DNA of 64,000 nt from Variovorax terrae (GCF_022809125.1 NZ_JALGBI010000001.1:868001-932000), one strand, 5' to 3'. Counted from the stretch's first letter, positions 49,988-59,073 are shown. The notes: generated by a model not told the origin, from the sequence alone. Made by a program: numbers and translations.

Positions 49988-50623
49988 TCAGGAGACGGGT
50001 TGAACGGGGGGTGAAGCGCCCTGGCGTTTGAAGGCCAGCAGCAGATTATGGGCCGGCATCTGAAAGCGTGATGCCAGCGGCAGGCCGGCCAGCGCCGCCT
50101 GCCGGGCCACCTCGTCGAGTCGGCGCAAGCCCCAGGCCGGGTTGCGCTCGCGCAGGCTCCGGTCAAAGGCTAGGTTGCCGGGCGAGGTCGGCACGCCCTC
50201 CTGCAGATAGGGGCCGTAGAGGATCAGCTGGCCGCGCGGCGCGAGATGGCGCGCCGCGCCCTGCATCAGCGCGGCGCAGGTGGCCCAGGGGGCGATGTGC
50301 AGCAGGTTGGCGCAGTAGATCGCATCGAACGGCCCATCGAAGGCCGGCCAGGTGGGCGCCATCACATCCAGCCGCTGCGGCGCGCGCACGTTGGGCACAG
50401 GGGCCTCGGCGCACCAGGCGGCGATGGACGGCAATACGCCGGCGTCCGCGTCGGTGGGCTGCCAGTTCCAACCGGGCAGGGCTGCCGCGAACCAGGCCAC
50501 ATGCTGGCCCGTGCCGCTGGCGATCTCCAGCGCCCGCCCGTGGGCGGGCAGCAACTCGCGCAGCACCTCGAGGATGGGCTGGCGGTTGCGTTCGGCCGCG
50601 GGGCTGTGCTGGGCGCCGGACAT
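49988..50623 (-). CDS. DUF938 SAM-dependent methyltransferase
   Basis: 211 residues. The DUF938 pattern is clear: HSPAAERNRQPILEVLREL, ALEIASGTGQHVAWFAAALP (SAM site), WQPTDAD, AIYCANLLHIAPW and LILYGPYLQEG. Members are Rossmann methyltransferases of unknown substrate. The start follows from the family N-terminus. R1 copy 7 lies directly upstream. Confidence 0.88.
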   Translation of the reverse strand: MSGAQHSPAAERNRQPILEVLRELLPAHGRALEIASGTGQHVAWFAAALPGWNWQPTDADAGVLPSIAAWCAEAPVPNVRAPQRLDVMAPTWPAFDGPFDAIYCANLLHIAPWATCAALMQGAARHLAPRGQLILYGPYLQEGVPTSPGNLAFDRSLRERNPAWGLRRLDEVARQAALAGLPLASRFQMPAHNLLLAFKRQGASPPVQPVS

Positions 50624-50632
50624 CGTGTTTTT

Positions 50633-50692
50633 GAAGGAAAAACGGGCGAAGGTCCGCGCCGGGTGGTGATAGTTTGCTATTGAAAGAATAGC
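50633..50692 (+). repeat. R1 dispersed repeat, copy 7
   Basis: A diverged 5' block (GCGAAGGTCCGCGCCGGGTG) is followed by an intact TTTGCTATTGAAAGAATAGC. It lies between the 47-residue basic protein gene and the DUF938 gene. Confidence 0.8.
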
Positions 50693-50714
50693 GCCCTGCG
50701 GCCGGGGCCGCTGG

Positions 50715-50858
50715 CTACTTGTTCTTGAGCTTGCCGCGCGGCAGCACCGCGGTGATCGGCGGGGTGGGCCGGTCCGACGGGCTGGAGGGCTTGGGGGGTG
50801 AAGTGTCCTTCTTGGGCTTCTTCACCATCTTGTTGCTGCGTTGTTCGCCTTTGGCCAT
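50715..50858 (-). CDS. Small basic conserved protein
   Basis: 47 residues: MAKGEQRSNKMVKKPKKDTS, a Pro/Ser-rich centre and VLPRGKLKNK. The ATG at 50856-50858 has GGAGGG 6 bp upstream, which supports translation. Lys-rich and probably unstructured. Short proteins of this type (MAKG-x-x-KSNKE-like) are common hypothetical proteins in Burkholderiales. That statement is from general knowledge, and no function is known. Confidence 0.7.
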   Translation of the reverse strand: MAKGEQRSNKMVKKPKKDTSPPKPSSPSDRPTPPITAVLPRGKLKNK

Positions 50859-50974
50859 AAGCCCTCCAGAATCGGTCCCGGAATGGGGCCAGAACGGGAA
50901 TGGTACGGCACAAACGTACGGCCCCAGCGAGTGAGCGCGAGGGGCGGGCGCGAGGCCCGCCGCCGCAGCCGGCG

Positions 50975-51445
50975 TCAGGCCTCGCCGCCGAAGCGCTTGA
51001 CCAGGTTGGCGATGTACTTGTCCACGAGTTTCTCGAACTCGCCCTCGACCACGGGCGCCACCACCATCTTCATCAGGCCGGGCAGCGGCACGTCCACCGT
51101 GCCCTCGATCTTGAGCACGAGGCCGGTGGACTTCTTGTTGTCGGTGATCTTCCAGCTGCCGCCCACCAGCGCGTTGCCCACGCCCTTGACCGGCGTCCAC
51201 TTCACGGTGCCCTTGGCCTTGTCGCTCGCGTACTTGCTGGCGTAGATGGTCTGGATGTTCACCTGCGCGGTGCCCACCTTCTCCATCTCCCACTTGTAGA
51301 CGCCGTCGCCCATGTCGGTGAGCTTCTCCACCTTGGGGAAGTGGCTGACCGAGGCGGGCACGTCCGACAGCACTGCGAACACATCGGCCGCCTTGGCCTT
51401 GACCTCGAATTCGTAGCCCAGATCGATATTGACGGTGATGGCCAT
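50975..51445 (-). CDS. SRPBCC (START-like) family protein
   Basis: 156 residues with the beta-alpha-beta7 layout: FEVKAKAADVFAVLSDVPAS, SHFPKVEKLTDMGDGVYKWE, a central GTVKWTPVKGVGNALVGGSW and a long C-terminal helix (VEGEFEKLVDKYIANLVKRF). Such proteins form a hydrophobic pocket for lipids or polyketides. There is no signal peptide. Function unknown, single gene with GGAGA before the ATG. Confidence 0.82.
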   Translation of the reverse strand: MAITVNIDLGYEFEVKAKAADVFAVLSDVPASVSHFPKVEKLTDMGDGVYKWEMEKVGTAQVNIQTIYASKYASDKAKGTVKWTPVKGVGNALVGGSWKITDNKKSTGLVLKIEGTVDVPLPGLMKMVVAPVVEGEFEKLVDKYIANLVKRFGGEA

Positions 51446-51500
51446 GAAAGTCTCCTCGTGTTGTGGGTGAAGAAAGGGGAATGGTTCATTCTGCCACTCG

Positions 51501-51536
51501 CGCCGCGCCGCGCCGCGCCGCGCCGGCCCGGCGCGG
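51501..51536. repeat. CGCCG pentanucleotide run ending in a hairpin
   Basis: Five tandem CGCCG units (51501-51525) run into an 8-bp stem CCGCGCCG-GCC-CGGCGCGG (51518-51536), 12 bp after the dipeptidase stop on the minus strand. A likely terminator structure, with the pentamer run prone to length change. Confidence 0.5.
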
Positions 51537-51548
51537 CTTCGGGTGACG

Positions 51549-52712
51549 TCAGCCGGCCGGCAGCTGCGCCAGCAGGAAGCGCCGCACGTTGCCGCCCATG
51601 ATGTCGGCCACCTCGGCCTCGCTGAAGCCGGCCTGCAGCAGGCCCTCGGTGATCAGCACCAGGCCCGTGGTGTCGAAGGCCGTGTGCGTGGCGCCGTCGA
51701 AGTCCGAGCCCAGCGCCACATGCGCCACGCCCGCGACGGTGGCCACGTGGCGGATGGCCTTGACGATGGCGGCCGCATCGAGCCCGCAGACCGCGCCGTC
51801 GAAGTAGCCGATGCCGATCAGGCCGCCGTTGGCGGCGATGGCCTTGATGTGCGCGTCGCTCAGGTTGCGCGGCCCCGGGCAGGTGGCCTGTACGCCGGAG
51901 TGCGACACGACCACCGGGCGCTGCGCCATGGCCAGCACGTCGTCGATCACCCGGGGCGAGGCGTGGGCCAGATCCACCAGCATGCGGCGCTCTTCCATGC
52001 GCCGCACCACCTGGCGGCCCAGCGGCGTGAGGCCGCCTTTGTCGAGCCCGTGGGCCGAGCCGCCGATCTCGTTGTCGAAGAAGTGCGTGAGCCCGGCCAG
52101 GCGAAAGCCCGCGTCGTAGAGCCGGTCCACGTTCTCCAGCTTGCCTTCCAGGGGGTGCAGGCCCTCGGTGGAGAGCAGGGCCGCGAGCCGTCCGGCGGGG
52201 GCCGCCGGGTCGTTCAGCACCGCGGCCAGGTCGGCCTGTGTGCGCACGATGCGCAGCCGGCCGCCGCTGGCCTCGGCCACGCGGTGCAGCTTCTCGCTCT
52301 GGTACAGCGCGCGTTCCAGCAGGCTGTCCCAGGTGCGCGGCGGCCAGCGCTCGGCGATGGCCAGCAGGGTGATGTTGTCGGTGTCGGCCGCATTGCGATC
52401 GAAGTTCAGGCCGCGCGGCGTCTTGGTGACCGTGGAGAACACCTGCAGGCCGACGCGCCCTTCCTGCAGGCGCGGCAGATCCACGTGGCCGTAGTCGGCG
52501 CGCGTGAGCAGGTCGCGCGACCACAGCAGCGTGTCGTCGTGCAGGTCGGCGATGAAGAGGCGCTCATGCAGCGCGCGGGCGCGCTGGCTGGCGTGGTAAG
52601 GCGGCTGCAGCGCCACGCCGTTCATGCGGCGGTCCACCACCGTGGGGACGCTGAAGAACACGGCCAGCCCGAGCACGAGCAGGGCCGGCACGGCGATCAG
52701 GAGTTTGCGCAT
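51549..52712 (-). CDS. Membrane-anchored dipeptidase (M19, renal dipeptidase family)
   Basis: 387 residues from the ATG at 52710-52712. An N-terminal anchor (LLIAVPALLVLGLAVFFSVP) is followed by the M19 barrel. Metal ligands: the H-x-D-like FIADLHDDTLLW, the bridging Glu in STEGLHPLEG, His residues in VDLAHASP and VVSHSGV, and Asp in GSDFDGAT. It hydrolyses dipeptides, possibly with D-residues at the C-terminus, outside the cytoplasm. Confidence 0.9.
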   Translation of the reverse strand: MRKLLIAVPALLVLGLAVFFSVPTVVDRRMNGVALQPPYHASQRARALHERLFIADLHDDTLLWSRDLLTRADYGHVDLPRLQEGRVGLQVFSTVTKTPRGLNFDRNAADTDNITLLAIAERWPPRTWDSLLERALYQSEKLHRVAEASGGRLRIVRTQADLAAVLNDPAAPAGRLAALLSTEGLHPLEGKLENVDRLYDAGFRLAGLTHFFDNEIGGSAHGLDKGGLTPLGRQVVRRMEERRMLVDLAHASPRVIDDVLAMAQRPVVVSHSGVQATCPGPRNLSDAHIKAIAANGGLIGIGYFDGAVCGLDAAAIVKAIRHVATVAGVAHVALGSDFDGATHTAFDTTGLVLITEGLLQAGFSEAEVADIMGGNVRRFLLAQLPAG

Positions 52713-52808
52713 GATTTCGCGTGTCACTGGAGAACAAAGCGTGCAGCATAGCAAGCGGCACGTGGCGCGTGCCGCGCTCGCCGGTGCAAGCGGCCGGCTC
52801 GATAAAGT

Positions 52809-52827
52809 GCCCGGTGCGTCACCGGGC
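52809..52827 (-). terminator. Terminator hairpin after the phasin-like gene
   Basis: GCCCGGTG-CGT-CACCGGGC is a perfect 8-bp stem 12 bp downstream of the stop at 52839 on the minus strand, followed by ACTTTAT. Confidence 0.65.
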
Positions 52828-52838
52828 GGTCAGGCTGC

Positions 52839-53183
52839 TCAGGCGGTCTTGCGCAGGCCGGCCTGGGCGAAGGCCGAGGCGCGCTCGGCGGCGATCTTCG
52901 CCGCGCCCACCAGGGTGTCCACCACGGTTTCGGCGCCGTCGGCCGACAGGGCCAGGCCCCGGGCGTAGTAGCCGCTGAAGACCTGCTGCGCATGGGCCGC
53001 GTTCTTGCGCACTTCGGGGGTGAGCTGGGGGCTGGACTCCTTGAGCGCGCGCTTCCAGCGCTGCTCCAGGGCGTCGGCCAGGCGCTCGCCGCCGTGGCGG
53101 TAGGCGGTGATGACCTGATGGGCCGTGCTGCCGAAGGTGTCGATCAGCTGGGTGGCGGCGGCGGAGAGGTTTTGCGGGTTCAT
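52839..53183 (-). CDS. Phasin-like helical protein
   Basis: 114 residues, all helical: LSAAATQLIDTFGSTAHQVI, then RLADALEQRWKRALKESSPQ and VVDTLVGAAKIAAERASAFA. The amphipathic, Ala-rich helices resemble phasins that coat polyhydroxyalkanoate granules, but I cannot exclude an unrelated coiled-coil protein. No PHA synthesis gene is adjacent. GGAGCC precedes the ATG and a good terminator hairpin follows. Confidence 0.62.
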   Translation of the reverse strand: MNPQNLSAAATQLIDTFGSTAHQVITAYRHGGERLADALEQRWKRALKESSPQLTPEVRKNAAHAQQVFSGYYARGLALSADGAETVVDTLVGAAKIAAERASAFAQAGLRKTA

Positions 53184-53352
53184 GGCGGAGGCTCCAGAAG
53201 AGGGGATGGGCCAATTTTCGGGCTTCGCCCTAGGGCACGCGCCCTAATGGAGGCGAAAAGGGGGCGAAAACCGTAGAGGCGCCTGCCTAAGTGGCTGCGC
53301 CGGCAGCGGCCACTACACTGGCGGCCACCGATCAACGATGGAGGCGTTTTTC

Positions 53353-54297
53353 ATGCTGCATCCCCAGGCCCAGGCATTGCTCGACTTCATGCAGGACAAC
53401 CGCGTGTCACCCACGCACACGCTGCCGCCCGGGGAGGCGCGCCGGCTCTACCGGGAGCGCCGCTCGGTTGTTCAGCCGCCGCCGCCCGAGGTGGCGGAGG
53501 CCCGGTCCCTGGAGGCGAACGTGCAGGGCCGGACGATCGGCCTGCGGCTGTACCGGCCGCTGGGTAGCGCGGCGGCCGAGGCGCTGCCGGTGCTGGTCTA
53601 CTACCACGGCGGCGGCTGGGTGATCGGCGATCTCGACACGCACGACACGCTGTGCCGCGAGCTGGCCAATGGCTCGGGCTGCGCCGTGGTGGCGGTGGAC
53701 TACCGCCTCGGGCCGGAGCACCGGTTCCCGGCGGCGGTCGACGACGCCCTCGGGGCCCTGCGCTGGGTCCATGAGCACGCCGGCGAGCTGGCCCTCGATG
53801 GCCGGCGCATGGCCGTGGGCGGCGACAGCGCGGGCGGCAACCTGGCCGCGGTGATGGCGATCGCCGCGCGCGACCTGCAGGGGCCGCCGCTGCGGTTCCA
53901 GCTGCTCATCTATCCCGCCACCGACATGCGCCGCAGCGCAGCCTCGCACCAGGCGCTGGGGCAGGGCTACCTGCTCACGAGCGACACCATGCGCTATTTC
54001 CACGACCACTACATCGACGATCCAGCGCACGATCTGGACTGGCGCGCCTCGCCCCTGCTGCACGGCAACCTGGGCGGCCTGCCGCCGGCCTTCGTGATCA
54101 CCGCCGGCTACGACCCCTTGCGCGACGAGGGGCTGCAGTATGCGCAGCGGCTGTCCGCCGCGGGCGGCCGCGCGGCGCAGGTGTGCTTCGAGCGGCAGAT
54201 CCATGGCTTCATCGTCATGGGCCGGCTGATCGACGAGGCGAACGTCGCCGTGCAGTTGTGCGCGGCGCAGCTGCGGCAGGCCCTGGCCGCCGATTGA
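53353..54297 (+). CDS. Alpha/beta hydrolase, hormone-sensitive lipase (GDXG) family
   Basis: 314 residues. I chose the ATG at 53353 because GGAGG lies 8 bp before it; an ATG at 53338 is in the same frame. Motifs: YYHGGGWVIGDLDTHD (oxyanion hole, about 85), GGDSAGGNLAAV with the nucleophile Ser (about 155), AGYDPLRDEG with the Asp and ERQIHGFIVMG with the His. It should hydrolyse short or medium acyl esters. Monocistronic. Confidence 0.9.
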   Translation: MLHPQAQALLDFMQDNRVSPTHTLPPGEARRLYRERRSVVQPPPPEVAEARSLEANVQGRTIGLRLYRPLGSAAAEALPVLVYYHGGGWVIGDLDTHDTLCRELANGSGCAVVAVDYRLGPEHRFPAAVDDALGALRWVHEHAGELALDGRRMAVGGDSAGGNLAAVMAIAARDLQGPPLRFQLLIYPATDMRRSAASHQALGQGYLLTSDTMRYFHDHYIDDPAHDLDWRASPLLHGNLGGLPPAFVITAGYDPLRDEGLQYAQRLSAAGGRAAQVCFERQIHGFIVMGRLIDEANVAVQLCAAQLRQALAAD

Positions 54298-54339
54298 GCG
54301 GGGCTCGGCGGCCTCGGCGCCGGGCCGTTCCTCTTTTTC

Positions 54340-54399
54340 AGAGAGAAATCGCACCGAGGTCCTTGTCGGGCGGCGAAAGTTTGCTATTGAAAATGTAGC
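54340..54399 (+). repeat. R1 dispersed repeat, copy 8
   Basis: CCGAGGTCCTTGTCGGGCGG followed by TTTGCTATTGAAAATGTAGC. The 5' block is diverged while the core is intact. It lies between the two same-strand hydrolase genes. Confidence 0.8.
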
Positions 54400-54451
54400 A
54401 ACCCATCCGCGTTACCATCCAGGGCCGCCATCCTCCCCGCCCCAAGCCGCC

Positions 54452-55126
54452 ATGTCCTTCGCCCCTCTTGAGATCGAAACCGGTGCCGAGCCGCGCGCCA
54501 GCATCGTGCTGATGCATGGCCTGGGCGCCGATGGCAACGACTTCGTGCCCATCGCGCATGAACTCGATCTGGCCAGCGTGGGGCCGGTGCGCTTCGTGTT
54601 TCCCAACGCGCCCGTGATGCCGGTGACCGTCAACGGCGGCTACCCGATGCCAGCGTGGTACGACATCCTCGGCGCCGACCTCACCGCCCGTGAGGACGAG
54701 CCGGGCCTGCGCCGGTCGCAGGCTGCCATCGAGGCGCTGCTGGCGCGCGAGAAGGCGCGCGGCATTCCCGCCAGCCGCATCGTGCTCGCGGGTTTCTCGC
54801 AGGGCTGCGCCATGGCGCTGATGACGGGGCTGCGCCACGCCGAGCGCCTCGCTGGCATCGCGGGCTTGTCGGGCTATCTGCCGCTGGCGAGCCAGACCGC
54901 GGCCGAGCAGCAGGCCGCCAACGTCGCCGCGCCGGTCTTCCTCGCGCACGGACGGCACGATGACGTGGTGCCCCTGGCCGCGGCCCGGGCCTCGCGCGAT
55001 GCGCTGCTGGCGCTGGGCCATGCGGTGGCGTGGCACGAGTACGCGATGCCGCACTCGGTGTGCATGGAAGAGATCGCGGACCTGAACCGCTGGCTGCTGC
55101 AGGTGCTGGCGCCGGCTGGCCGCTAG
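54452..55126 (+). CDS. Carboxylesterase/phospholipase (acyl-protein thioesterase-like)
   Basis: 224 residues. It opens with SIVLMHGLGADGNDFVPIAH (oxyanion hole), then the nucleophile in VLAGFSQGCAMAL (about 114), the Asp of AHGRHDDVVPLA (about 171) and His of YAMPHSVCMEEI (about 203). This is the EstB/acyl-protein thioesterase pattern. Cytoplasmic, hydrolysing short-chain esters or thioesters. The RbgA-like GTPase gene follows 40 bp later and may be co-transcribed. Confidence 0.9.
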   Translation: MSFAPLEIETGAEPRASIVLMHGLGADGNDFVPIAHELDLASVGPVRFVFPNAPVMPVTVNGGYPMPAWYDILGADLTAREDEPGLRRSQAAIEALLAREKARGIPASRIVLAGFSQGCAMALMTGLRHAERLAGIAGLSGYLPLASQTAAEQQAANVAAPVFLAHGRHDDVVPLAAARASRDALLALGHAVAWHEYAMPHSVCMEEIADLNRWLLQVLAPAGR

Positions 55127-55166
55127 CGCCTGTTTCCATTCCCCGACACAGAGAAAGAACGACACG

Positions 55167-56093
55167 ATGGCCATCCAGTGGTTTCCGGGGCACATGAACG
55201 TCACGCGCAAGGCCATCAGCGAGCGCGTCAAGGAGATCGACGCGGTGATCGAGGTGCTGGACGCGCGCCTGCCCGGCTCCAGCGCCAACCCGCTGCTGGC
55301 CGAGCTGACCGGCCACAAGCCCGCGCTGAAAGTGCTCAACAAGCAGGACCTGGCCGACCCCGTGCGCACCGAAGCCTGGCTGGCCCACTACAACGCCCGG
55401 CCCGGCACGCGCGCCATCGGCCTGGAAGCGACCGAGGCCGCGCTGGCGCAGCGCCTGATCGCCGCCTGCCGCGAGCTGGCGCCCGGGCGCGGCGGCCTGG
55501 CCAAGCCCATGCGCGTGCTGATCTGCGGCATTCCCAACGTGGGCAAATCGACCCTGATCAACAGCCTCACCGGCAAGCGCCAGGCCAAGACCGGCGACGA
55601 GGCCGGCATCACCAAGCTGGAGCAGCGCATCACGCTGGCCGACGACTTCTACCTCTACGACACGCCCGGCATGCTGTGGCCGCGCATCATCGTGCCCGAG
55701 AGCGGCTACAAGCTCGCAGCCAGCGGCGCCATCGGCCGCAATGCCTTCAACGAGGAAGAGGTGGCGCTGGAACTGCTGGCCTACGTGCAGCTGCACTACG
55801 CCGGGCTCGTGGCGGCGCGCTTCAAGCTGCCGGCCGGTGTCGCCGCGCTGAAGGACGAGGAACTGCTCGAAGCCATCGGCCGTCAGCGCGGCGCCCTGCT
55901 CGGCAAGGGCCGCGTCAACCTGCAGAAGGCGGCCGAGATCGTGATGCACGAATTCCGCAGCGCCACGCTGGGGCGCATCACGCTCGAAACGCCGCAGGAA
56001 TATGCGCAGTGGCTGGCGGCGGGGGAGGAGCTGGAGGCGCAGCGCAAGGCGAAGAAGGCCGCGCGGGCCGGCAAGCCAGCGGCCGGCGTGTAA
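55167..56093 (+). CDS. YlqF/RbgA-type ribosome biogenesis GTPase
   Basis: 308 residues with the circularly permuted GTPase order: G4 as LNKQDLAD (about 57) before G1 GIPNVGKSTLINSL (about 118), then a G2-like Thr and G3 LYDTPGML (about 165). The N-terminus IQWFPGHMNVTRKAISERVK is typical for YlqF. The C-terminal domain is shorter and basic. It likely assists large-subunit assembly. GAAAGAA precedes the ATG. Confidence 0.92.
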   Translation: MAIQWFPGHMNVTRKAISERVKEIDAVIEVLDARLPGSSANPLLAELTGHKPALKVLNKQDLADPVRTEAWLAHYNARPGTRAIGLEATEAALAQRLIAACRELAPGRGGLAKPMRVLICGIPNVGKSTLINSLTGKRQAKTGDEAGITKLEQRITLADDFYLYDTPGMLWPRIIVPESGYKLAASGAIGRNAFNEEEVALELLAYVQLHYAGLVAARFKLPAGVAALKDEELLEAIGRQRGALLGKGRVNLQKAAEIVMHEFRSATLGRITLETPQEYAQWLAAGEELEAQRKAKKAARAGKPAAGV

Positions 56094-56179
56094 CGCCGGT
56101 GTAAAGGAGGCTCCCGCCTACAGGCGGCGATGAACAGGCAGAACCATAATGAATTCCGCCTTTCATCAAGGAGAGCTCC

Positions 56180-56581
56180 ATGAAACGCAACAAAATTCTT
56201 GTCTCCGCATTGGCCATGATCCTGCTGGCCTCCAGCGGCTGGGCTGCCGCCCAGGGACGCGACGACCGCGGTGAGCGTGGTGATCGCGGCGACCGCGGTG
56301 ACCGACAGGGCATGGAGCGGCAGCAATCGCGCCAACCGATGACGGGCTTCGAGAGGGCGGCCAATGAGGCGAACGCCCGCGGCGCCGGCCCGGACCACAA
56401 CTTCCGCCGCGGCCAGCGCCTGCCGCCCGAGTTCCGCGGCCGGCAAAGCGTGGTGGACGACTGGCGCGGCCACCACCTGAGCCCGCCGCCTCGCGGCTAC
56501 CAGTGGGTGCAGACCGGCGCTGACTACGTGCTGGTGGCGGTGGCCACGGGCATCATCGCGCAGATCCTGCTGGGCCAATAG
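56180..56581 (+). CDS. RcnB-like small periplasmic protein
   Basis: 133 residues. Signal peptide to about residue 25 (LASSGWAAAQ). Then a tandem acidic-basic repeat (RGERGDRGDRGDR), a linker, and the RcnB-type domain with FRRGQRLPPEFR, WRGHHLSPPPRGYQWVQTGA and a hydrophobic C-terminal strand or helix (YVLVAVATGIIAQILLG). RcnB in E. coli influences Ni/Co homeostasis. Most homologues are uncharacterised. AGGAG precedes the ATG. Confidence 0.85.
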   Translation: MKRNKILVSALAMILLASSGWAAAQGRDDRGERGDRGDRGDRQGMERQQSRQPMTGFERAANEANARGAGPDHNFRRGQRLPPEFRGRQSVVDDWRGHHLSPPPRGYQWVQTGADYVLVAVATGIIAQILLGQ

Positions 56582-56771
56582 TTCCAGTAGTTTCGATCGG
56601 CCGGAACGGGGCTGCGCCGTCCCGCGGTGGCGCGCCCGGCTTTCCATTCCTCGACATTCCGTGCGGGCTCCAGGCCGGCGCGGGGTTCGGGGCTGGTTGC
56701 CGCGTGGCGCCGGCATGCCATGCTAAGCTGGCCCGTTCGCTCTACACAAGACTGACATCGAGGAGTTGACC

Positions 56772-57914
56772 ATGCCCGGCTTGCTGCCCCACATCGATCC
56801 CGACGGATTGCTCGAATTCTCGGTGGTCTACACCGACCGCTCACTCAACCACATGTCCAAGCGCTTCACCGGCGTGATGCAGGACATCCTGGCCACGCTC
56901 AAGCAGGTCTACCACGCGCACACCGCCGTGCTGGTGCCCGGCAGCGGCACCTTCGGCATGGAAGCCGTGGCGCGGCAGTTTGCCAACCAGCAGAAGGTGC
57001 TGATCGTGCGCAACGGCTGGTTCAGCTACCGCTGGAGCCAGATCTTCGACGCCGGCGGCCTGGGCGGCGGCGCCGTGGTCTGCAAGGCGCGCCGCACCGG
57101 CGAGGGCTCGCAGGCGCCGTGGCAGCCCGCGCCGGCCGGCGAGGTGGCCGCGGCCATCCGCGCCGAGAAGCCCAAGGTGGTGTTTGCGCCGCACGTGGAA
57201 ACCGCCAGCGGCATCATCCTGCCCGACGGCTACCTGCGGACCGTGGCCGAGGCCGCGCACGAGGTGGGCGCGCTGTTCGTGCTCGACTGCGTGGCTTCGG
57301 GCGCGATGTGGGTGGACATGCAGGCCACCGGCGTGGACGTGCTCATCAGCGCGCCGCAAAAGGGCTGGAGCAGCTCGCCCTGCTGCGCCATGGTGATGCT
57401 CAGCGAGCGTGCACGCCAGGCCATCGAGGGCACCACGAGCAGCAGCTTCTCATGCGACCTCAAGAAGTGGATGCAGATCGCCGAAGGCTACGAAAAAGGC
57501 CAGCATGCCTACCACACCACCATGCCCACCGACGCGCTGGTGCGCCTGCGCGACGTGATGTTGGAGACGCGCGACTATGGTTTCGACAAGGTGCGCGCCG
57601 AGCAGATCGAGCTCGGCACCAAGGTGCGCGCGCTGCTGGAGTCGCGCGGCTTTCCCAGCGTGGCGGCCGACGGCTACAAGGCGCCCGGCGTGGTGGTGAG
57701 CTACACCACCGACCCCGGCATCCAGAACGGCAGGAAGTTCATCGAAGCCGGCCTGCAGACCGCCGCCGGCGTGCCCCTGCAATGCGACGAACCGGCCGAT
57801 TTCCAGACCTTCCGCATCGGCCTCTTCGGGCTGGAGAAGTGGCACAGCGTGGACCGCATGGTGGACCATCTGGCGACGGCGCTGGACAAGGTGGCGCCTG
57901 CCGGCGCTCGCTGA
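56772..57914 (+). CDS. PLP-dependent class V aminotransferase (alanine/serine-glyoxylate type)
   Basis: 380 residues from the ATG at 56772, with GAGGAG 7 bp upstream. PLP-fold features: VLVPGSGTFGMEAVARQFAN, FAPHVETASGIILPD, FVLDCVASGAMWVDMQ (PLP-interacting Asp) and the Schiff-base Lys in LISAPQKGWSSSP (about 200). Closest in pattern to alanine-glyoxylate or serine-glyoxylate aminotransferases. The amino donor is not certain. Monocistronic. Confidence 0.87.
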   Translation: MPGLLPHIDPDGLLEFSVVYTDRSLNHMSKRFTGVMQDILATLKQVYHAHTAVLVPGSGTFGMEAVARQFANQQKVLIVRNGWFSYRWSQIFDAGGLGGGAVVCKARRTGEGSQAPWQPAPAGEVAAAIRAEKPKVVFAPHVETASGIILPDGYLRTVAEAAHEVGALFVLDCVASGAMWVDMQATGVDVLISAPQKGWSSSPCCAMVMLSERARQAIEGTTSSSFSCDLKKWMQIAEGYEKGQHAYHTTMPTDALVRLRDVMLETRDYGFDKVRAEQIELGTKVRALLESRGFPSVAADGYKAPGVVVSYTTDPGIQNGRKFIEAGLQTAAGVPLQCDEPADFQTFRIGLFGLEKWHSVDRMVDHLATALDKVAPAGAR

Positions 57915-57936
57915 GGCCGAGCCCCGCCGCCGGGCA

Positions 57937-58380
57937 TCAGCGCGGCAGATGCCCCTGCACCCAGCGCACGATGTCGGCCGCGGTGCGCAGGGCGCCGGCC
58001 TGGCGCGCCACCTCGCGGCCGCCCACGAACAGGGCCAGGGTGGGAATGCTGCGGATGTTGAAGCGCGCCCCCAGGGCGGGCACGGCCTCGGTGTCCACCT
58101 TGGCCACGCGCACCTGGGGCTCCAGCGCGGCGGCGGCCTGCTCATAGGCGGGCGCCATCATGCGGCAGGGCCCGCACCAGGGCGCCCAGAAATCCACCAG
58201 CACAGGGATCTGGTTGCGCGCGATGTGCTTGTCGAAGGCCGCTTCGTCCAGCGCCACGGGATGCCCGGTGAACAGCGGCCGCTTGCATTGCCCGCAGTCG
58301 GGGGCGCTGCCCAGCTGATGGCCGAGCACCCGGTTGGTGGTGTGGCAATGCGGGCAGACGATGTGGAGTGAGTCGCTCAT
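57937..58380 (-). CDS. trxC: Thioredoxin 2 (TrxC) with N-terminal zinc finger
   Basis: 147 residues from the ATG at 58378-58380. The N-terminal zinc domain has CPHC (about 9) and CGQC (about 29), followed by a thioredoxin fold with the active site FWAPWCGPCRMMAP (about 70) and the cis-Pro SIPTLALF. TrxC is a cytoplasmic disulfide reductase, often under oxidative-stress control. Convergent with the aminotransferase. Confidence 0.95.
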   Translation of the reverse strand: MSDSLHIVCPHCHTTNRVLGHQLGSAPDCGQCKRPLFTGHPVALDEAAFDKHIARNQIPVLVDFWAPWCGPCRMMAPAYEQAAAALEPQVRVAKVDTEAVPALGARFNIRSIPTLALFVGGREVARQAGALRTAADIVRWVQGHLPR

Positions 58381-58479
58381 GGGCGGCAGATGGAGGCGCC
58401 TGCCGGGAAATACAAGAAGAACAAGAAGAGAGCCCACTCGCCGCGGCCGCATGATCCCGGCCCGGCGCAGGAAGGTTTC

Positions 58480-58974
58480 TCAGAAGGAGGAGAGAGGCCC
58501 TTGCGGCAGGTGCAGGTGCGTCGAGTTCTTGACTTCTTCCATCACCGCATAGGTGCGCGTTTCGCGCACGCCCGGCAGCTGCCACAGCACATTGCCGGCG
58601 AACTCGCGGTAGGCGTTCATGTCGGCGCTGCGGGTCTTGAGCAGATAGTCGAAGCCGCCGGCCACCATGTGGCACTCCATGATCTCGGGGCGCACCTGCA
58701 CGGCCGCCTTGAACTGGTCGAACACATTGGGCGTGGTGCGGTCGAGCAGCACCTCGACGAACACCAGCATCCCGGCCCCCAGCTTCAGCGGGTTGAGCCG
58801 CGCCTCGTAGCCCAGGATAAAGCCCTCGCGCGTGAGCCGCTGCACCCGCGCCAGCACCGCGGTGGGCGACAGGCCCACGGCTTCGGCCAGTTTCAGGTTG
58901 GCCAGGCGGCCGTCGTTCTGCAGCGCCTGCAGGATGCGCAGGTCGATGCGGTCGAGGGGGCTTGCATCAGGCAT
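58480..58974 (-). CDS. Lrp/AsnC-family regulator (PutR-type, of putA)
   Basis: 164 residues. The HTH is LDRIDLRILQALQNDGRLAN, LAEAVGLSPTAVLARVQRLT, and the C-terminal RAM domain covers about residues 70-150 (VFVEVLLDRTTPNVFDQFKA, GGFDYLLKTRSADMNAYREF). It is divergent from putA across a 99-bp AT-rich gap. That layout is known for PutR/BldR-type activators that induce putA with proline. No RHH repressor domain is seen in PutA here, so this is the likely regulator. Confidence 0.9.
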   Translation of the reverse strand: MPDASPLDRIDLRILQALQNDGRLANLKLAEAVGLSPTAVLARVQRLTREGFILGYEARLNPLKLGAGMLVFVEVLLDRTTPNVFDQFKAAVQVRPEIMECHMVAGGFDYLLKTRSADMNAYREFAGNVLWQLPGVRETRTYAVMEEVKNSTHLHLPQGPLSSF

Positions 58975-59073
58975 GATATTTGGTGTTTTATGAGGTAAAG
59001 ATAGATATTTTCAACGAGAAATTCGGTGAAAAAAGCGGAATGATGCCATCTTTTCCATTGAAATTCTCGCCGC

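Noticed and set aside
51501..51525. CGCCG tandem run as a possible CRISPR-like or coding repeat
   Set aside because: The units are 5 bp, without spacers, and outside any gene. It is a simple-sequence run merging into a hairpin.
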